DNA of 8,567 nt from Candidatus Bathyarchaeota archaeon (GTDB lineage Archaea; Thermoproteota; Bathyarchaeia; Bathyarchaeales; WUQV01). Positions 6,000 through 8,567 of the stretch are shown piece after piece. The notes below the pieces were generated by a model. That model saw only the letters and a list, made by a program, of their open reading frames with translations, did not search any database and was not told the origin of the DNA. The stretch is from assembly GCA_009889585.1 (NCBI GenBank), contig WUQV01000115.1, positions 1 through 8,567 on the forward strand. The letters are read 5' to 3'. The translations under genes and the position numbers were made by a program. How positions within the stretch are numbered: the first letter of the stretch is position 1; each line of letters begins with the position of its first letter.

Positions 6000-6335
6000 C
6001 GCCCTCTACTTAAGTAAGGGGGTCAATTCATTCATCCTTCTCTATCTTAGAGACGTTCTTATCGAATATTTCAAGCCCTGCGTCTATAACTTCCTCCGTC
6101 ACAATTAACGGTGGCGCCAACCGTACAGAGCTACGTCCACATAGGAGCGCTTATCTATCATTCCGGCCTAATTACACCTATAGCAGCGCTATCTTCTTAC
6201 AATTTTGATAGCCTCTATCGCAGCCTTCACAGCGGCTTAGATCCTTAAGAAACAATAAACCTTACGTGATGAGTAGAGTTATAGTAACGTAAAACATGGG
6301 AGCAATAATCATGATATACGCTACAAGGCGAATAT
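6000..6335. other. Gene-free gap apart from an aminotransferase relic
   Basis: This interval separates the convergent HAD gene (plus) and ABC operon (minus). It holds the minus-strand aminotransferase remnant described separately (6028-6239). In 6240-6335 I see no gene, no RNA signature and no poly-T terminator. A 7-base inverted repeat, ATGGGAG (6296-6302) and CTCCCAT (6342-6348), spans the permease stop with a 39-base loop and is of doubtful meaning. Confidence 0.5.
6028..6239 (-). pseudogene. C-terminal remnant of a class III (PLP) aminotransferase
   Basis: On the minus strand one frame (6150 to the TGA at 6028-6030) reads ALLCGRSSVRLAPPLIV, then TEEVIDAGLEIFDKNV and a charged end KIEKDE. 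This is a very good match, from memory of the family, to the C-terminal strand and helix of acetylornithine/4-aminobutyrate-type aminotransferases (pattern G-x-SS-x-R-x-x-PPL-x-I-x-x-E-x-D-x-G-L-x-I). TAA lies directly upstream in that frame. A second piece in another frame, AAVKAAIEAIKIVRR (6236-6189), resembles the preceding helix of the same fold and is also bounded by stops. The catalytic lysine and PLP-binding domain are absent, so no enzyme can be made. The remnant probably marks an old deletion with frameshifts between the HAD gene and the ABC operon. Confidence 0.7.
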
Positions 6336-7523
6336 TTACCACTCCCATCTTAGAGCTTCCCCTAGAGCTATTCTAGAGGCTTTAATAGCTGGATACGCGC
6401 CAAATATCAATCCTATTGTAAATCCTACCAGAGGACCTGTTGCTAGGCTTACGAAGGATATACTGAATGGCACCATTGCAAACATGTATTTGATAGCTAC
6501 GAAGGCGATCGTAATACCTAGCGTTACTCCTATAAATCCTCCCACAGCTCCAATTATTGATGCCTCTATAAGGTATAGCATGCATATGTTCCTATTACTC
6601 ATCCCAAGGCTCTTTAGTATACCTATCTCCTTAATTCTCTCCTTAAGGTTCATAAGCATCGTATTGCTCAACCCTAACCCTCCTAGAAGAAGCGACAAAA
6701 ACCCTGTGAAGAGAACATACCTTATCACGGTGTTTACTACGTTCAAGATGCCCCTGGCCGTTTCAGACAAAGATAATGCTACAATATCCATGTCCTGTAT
6801 TTCTATGTCTAGATGCTGCTTTGTAAGGTTAATAATTTTTTCTCTAACCTCTTCTAAGTACCTTATGTCCCTTACAATAACATATATCTGTTCATAATTG
6901 TCACTCCAGTTATCTATCGGCAAGTATGCACTTCGTGCTGTGAATAAGCCCCCTAAGTAGGTTTTTAGTCTCTCAAAAATACCGATTACAGTATAGCTTT
7001 CTCCGATGCCCAGGCTAGGCACCTCGATAGGTACCTTATCCCCCACTCTCACATTCAATCTCTCAGCAACTTCCTTAGGAAAGATGATGCCATCTCTTTT
7101 ATCTTCCATTCTGTCTATGAACTTGGCACCGAATTCTTCAAGCAAACTAGGATTCAGGAATATGGCCCCTCGTGCCATAAGTACCTTTGTTCCCTTGCCC
7201 TCAACCATGATGGACCACGCGTAACCGACGGGATATAGTTTTTCCACCTCCGGTATCGCTGCGATTTCGTTCACGATGGATTGGTCGAAAATGGGCCTAG
7301 GGCTTAAGGAGAAGCCTCCCTCCGGATAAATAGTTCCAGGGGAGAGTATTAACATCCTAGATTCCGGCCCAACCGCTTCAAATGCTAGAAAGTTTGTTAC
7401 GCTTTCGCCTCCGATGAGGGTTGCAACTACGAGGCCCGTGCCGATGATCACTCCTAGTATCGTGAGCACGGTCCTAAGCCGAGCTGTTGAAAGGTCTCTT
7501 AAAGCCAGCTTGAGCATCCACAT
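6336..7523 (-). CDS. MacB/FtsX-family ABC transporter permease
   Basis: Membrane subunit of a type VII (mechanotransmission) ABC transporter. It has 395 residues from ATG 7523. A short amphipathic start and helix 1 (about residues 14-40 of the protein, VLTILGVIIGTGLVVATLIGG) are followed by a MacB-type extracytoplasmic domain (about 45-250). Three C-terminal helices are near 265-290, 312-340 and 355-380. The cytoplasmic signature between helices 2 and 3 is present (KERIKEIGILKSLGMS, then LYLIEA), as is the terminal YPAIKASRIALGEALRWE. I prefer ATG 7523 because AGGTGA (7530-7535) is 6 bases away. A TTG at 7529 would abut the ATPase stop with no spacing, and ATG 7517 is 12 bases away. It is co-transcribed with the ATPase. 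The substrate is not predictable; peptide, lipid or lipoprotein export or cell-envelope signalling are options. Confidence 0.92.
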   Translation of the reverse strand: MWMLKLALRDLSTARLRTVLTILGVIIGTGLVVATLIGGESVTNFLAFEAVGPESRMLILSPGTIYPEGGFSLSPRPIFDQSIVNEIAAIPEVEKLYPVGYAWSIMVEGKGTKVLMARGAIFLNPSLLEEFGAKFIDRMEDKRDGIIFPKEVAERLNVRVGDKVPIEVPSLGIGESYTVIGIFERLKTYLGGLFTARSAYLPIDNWSDNYEQIYVIVRDIRYLEEVREKIINLTKQHLDIEIQDMDIVALSLSETARGILNVVNTVIRYVLFTGFLSLLLGGLGLSNTMLMNLKERIKEIGILKSLGMSNRNICMLYLIEASIIGAVGGFIGVTLGITIAFVAIKYMFAMVPFSISFVSLATGPLVGFTIGLIFGAYPAIKASRIALGEALRWEW

Positions 7524-7529
7524 TTCCAA

Positions 7530-8186
7530 TCACCTAATGATACGTCCATCTCTTAGCATATAAATCTTGTCAGCCCTACTAGCTAACTCAAGGTTATGTG
7601 TAGCAATCATCACCCCTCTATCCTGCCTGCTTAACTCTTGTAACAGTTGCACTATTTTTTGCGCGTTCTTCGTATCAAGGTTCCCAGTAGGCTCGTCCGC
7701 CAGGATGTAATCAGCACCTGAGGCGAGGGCCCGAGCTATCGCAACCCTTTGCTGCTCGCCCCCACTTAGCCTATCGGGCCTTTGAGCCGTCTTCTCCTGT
7801 AGCCCGACTTGAATTAGGGCCTCGGCAGCTCTTCTATATGCTTCAACGGAGGAGGTGCCCTTTATGAATAATGGAAGGGCGACGTTCTCTAAGGCGGTGA
7901 GCCTAGGCAAAAGGTTGAAGAATTGGAACACTATGGTAACCTTCCTAGCCCTGTATTGCCAAGGATCACGAACGTCTGAAATGCGTTCCCCATCTATGAT
8001 GACGGAGCCTTCAGTGGGCTTCTCTATGAGGCCAAGTATGTGTATCAGGGTCGTCTTGCCGCTTCCACTAGGCCCCACTAAGGCGATGAACTCGCCCTTG
8101 TTAATCGATATGTCCACTCCATTTAACGCTCTGACCTCCGTCATCCCGTCTCTATAAACCTTAACCAGCCCAATTCCTTCTAACAT
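7530..8186 (-). CDS. ABC transporter ATP-binding protein, LolD/MacB clade
   Basis: Nucleotide-binding subunit, 218 residues, cytoplasmic, driving the adjacent permease. All motifs are intact: Walker A GPSGSGKTT (38-46), Q-loop Gln88, signature LSGGEQQR (140-147), Walker B ILADEP with Glu165 (161-166), D-loop GNLD (168-171) and switch His197. The sequence GNLDTKN after Walker B and the lack of C-terminal extensions are typical of the LolD/MacB/FtsE group. The ATG at 8186 has GAGG only 3 bases upstream (8190-8193), within the end of the coiled-coil gene, so translation may be coupled. Its TGA is followed at once by the permease leader, confirming an operon. The preceding gene ends 6 bases upstream. 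Confidence 0.95.
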   Translation of the reverse strand: MLEGIGLVKVYRDGMTEVRALNGVDISINKGEFIALVGPSGSGKTTLIHILGLIEKPTEGSVIIDGERISDVRDPWQYRARKVTIVFQFFNLLPRLTALENVALPLFIKGTSSVEAYRRAAEALIQVGLQEKTAQRPDRLSGGEQQRVAIARALASGADYILADEPTGNLDTKNAQKIVQLLQELSRQDRGVMIATHNLELASRADKIYMLRDGRIIR

Positions 8187-8192
8187 AATCCT

Positions 8193-8567
8193 CTACCTTC
8201 TTATGAGGTAGTACATAGCATCAAGCTTTCTATCCATCCTATCCAGCATCTCCCTTGTAAGCCTATACTCCTCCTTGATGATCTCCCTTGCAAGCTTGGA
8301 CTCCTCCTTGATAGTTTTCCTCGTAAGCCTTGACTCCTCCTTGATAAGCTCTTGAATTGATTGAGCGAATTTTAACAACGACTCATGCATTGAATTAATC
8401 ATCTCCCTAGTCATCCTTGATTCCTCCACTATTAAGTTGCCTATAGCTCCAGTCAGCTCCTTTAAATCACCTATCCCTCTGGCCAACTCCTTCATCGACT
8501 CCCTCGCCCTCCTTCCATTGTATATGGTGACCAACCCTATCGTAAGCGTGAGGGCAGCCCCGACGAC
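8193..8567 (-). CDS. Membrane-anchored coiled-coil protein, N terminus cut by the window edge
   Basis: The minus-strand frame is open to the window end (124 codons visible plus the stop), so the start is outside; a TTG at 8534 is internal. The first residues seen, VVGAALTLTIGLVTIYNGRR, look like a transmembrane helix, with basic residues after it suggesting that the long C-terminal part is cytoplasmic. The rest is a charged helix. Near the C terminus three 11-residue repeats (IKEESRLTRKT, IKEESKLAREI, IKEEYRLTREM) and an earlier cousin (IVEESRMTREM) mark a hendecad coiled coil. I do not recognise the family. It lies 6 bases upstream of the ABC ATPase on the same strand and is probably co-transcribed, so it may be a partner or regulator of the transporter. 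It does not resemble a MacA adaptor, as no lipoyl or beta-barrel part is visible. Confidence 0.75.
   Translation of the reverse strand, partial: VVGAALTLTIGLVTIYNGRRARESMKELARGIGDLKELTGAIGNLIVEESRMTREMINSMHESLLKFAQSIQELIKEESRLTRKTIKEESKLAREIIKEEYRLTREMLDRMDRKLDAMYYLIRR
8246..8344 (-). repeat. Three tandem 33-base repeats coding for coiled-coil hendecads
   Basis: Three in-register 33-base units (8344-8312, 8311-8279, 8278-8246 on the minus strand) each begin ATCAAGGAGGAG (the middle and last units) or a near copy, and continue with an AGGCTTAC- or AAGCTTGC-like core. Each unit codes for 11 residues of the pattern IKEE-x-x-L-x-R-x-x. The near-identity of the first 12 bases points to recent unit duplication or to selection on the heptad/hendecad positions. 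Confidence 0.75.

Noticed and set aside
6262..6268. Perfect C-box sequence GTGATGA in the 6000-6335 gap
   Set aside because: No CTGA D box follows within the usual 60 bases on the same strand, so a C/D box sRNA is not supported.
6296..6348. Inverted repeat ATGGGAG/CTCCCAT around the permease stop as a terminator
   Set aside because: Its 39-base loop and lack of a following T run make it a poor terminator; the chance of such a match is high.
6484..6897. A 137-codon plus-strand frame opposite the ABC permease
   Set aside because: Its hydrophobic look is inherited from the antisense of membrane helices; the permease frame has the family signatures.

Overview
The window is archaeal. It carries sn-glycerol-1-phosphate dehydrogenase (the enzyme that sets archaeal lipid stereochemistry), a 20S proteasome beta subunit with an autocleaved propeptide, a long archaeal-type FKBP and a VapBC pair. 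Box A (TATA-like) promoters lie 25-60 bases upstream of several starts, and Shine-Dalgarno motifs and TTG starts are frequent. This fits a thermophilic member of the Thermoproteota or a related lineage, but I cannot name the taxon from the sequence.

Layout. (1) Bases 1-1877: a GC-rich housekeeping block. psmB runs leftward and overlaps by ATGA the first codons of another gene cut by the window edge; egsA runs rightward from a shared divergent promoter region. (2) Bases 1878-3752: a plastic zone. It holds a small predicted membrane protein with a possible hairpin leader, a short frame broken by TAG, an intact vapBC toxin-antitoxin pair, and the remains of a membrane-protein gene with several stops and a frame change. 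(3) Bases 3753-5999: a long FKBP-type prolyl isomerase (minus) diverges from a two-gene operon (plus), a QueG-like double [4Fe-4S] protein translationally coupled to a HAD-superfamily hydrolase. (4) Bases 6000-6335: no intact gene, but the minus strand holds the broken C-terminal end of a class III aminotransferase. (5) Bases 6336-8567: a minus-strand operon, read from high to low coordinates, of a membrane-anchored coiled-coil protein (cut by the window edge), a LolD/MacB-type ABC ATPase and a MacB-type permease.

The ABC operon works as one unit: the ATPase drives the MacB/FtsX-fold permease, and the coiled-coil protein may be a partner or regulator. The QueG-like and HAD proteins are probably made together but their substrates are unknown. 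VapBC is self-contained. Sampled base composition falls from 60% GC in egsA to 35% in the QueG-like gene, so parts (3)-(5) may have a different history from part (1).

I found no rRNA, tRNA, CRISPR array or insertion sequence. I see no convincing wholly new system. The most interesting leads are the coiled-coil/ABC operon, the QueG-like plus atypical HAD pair, the possible structured leader of the small cysteine-bearing membrane protein, and three unannotated gene relics.
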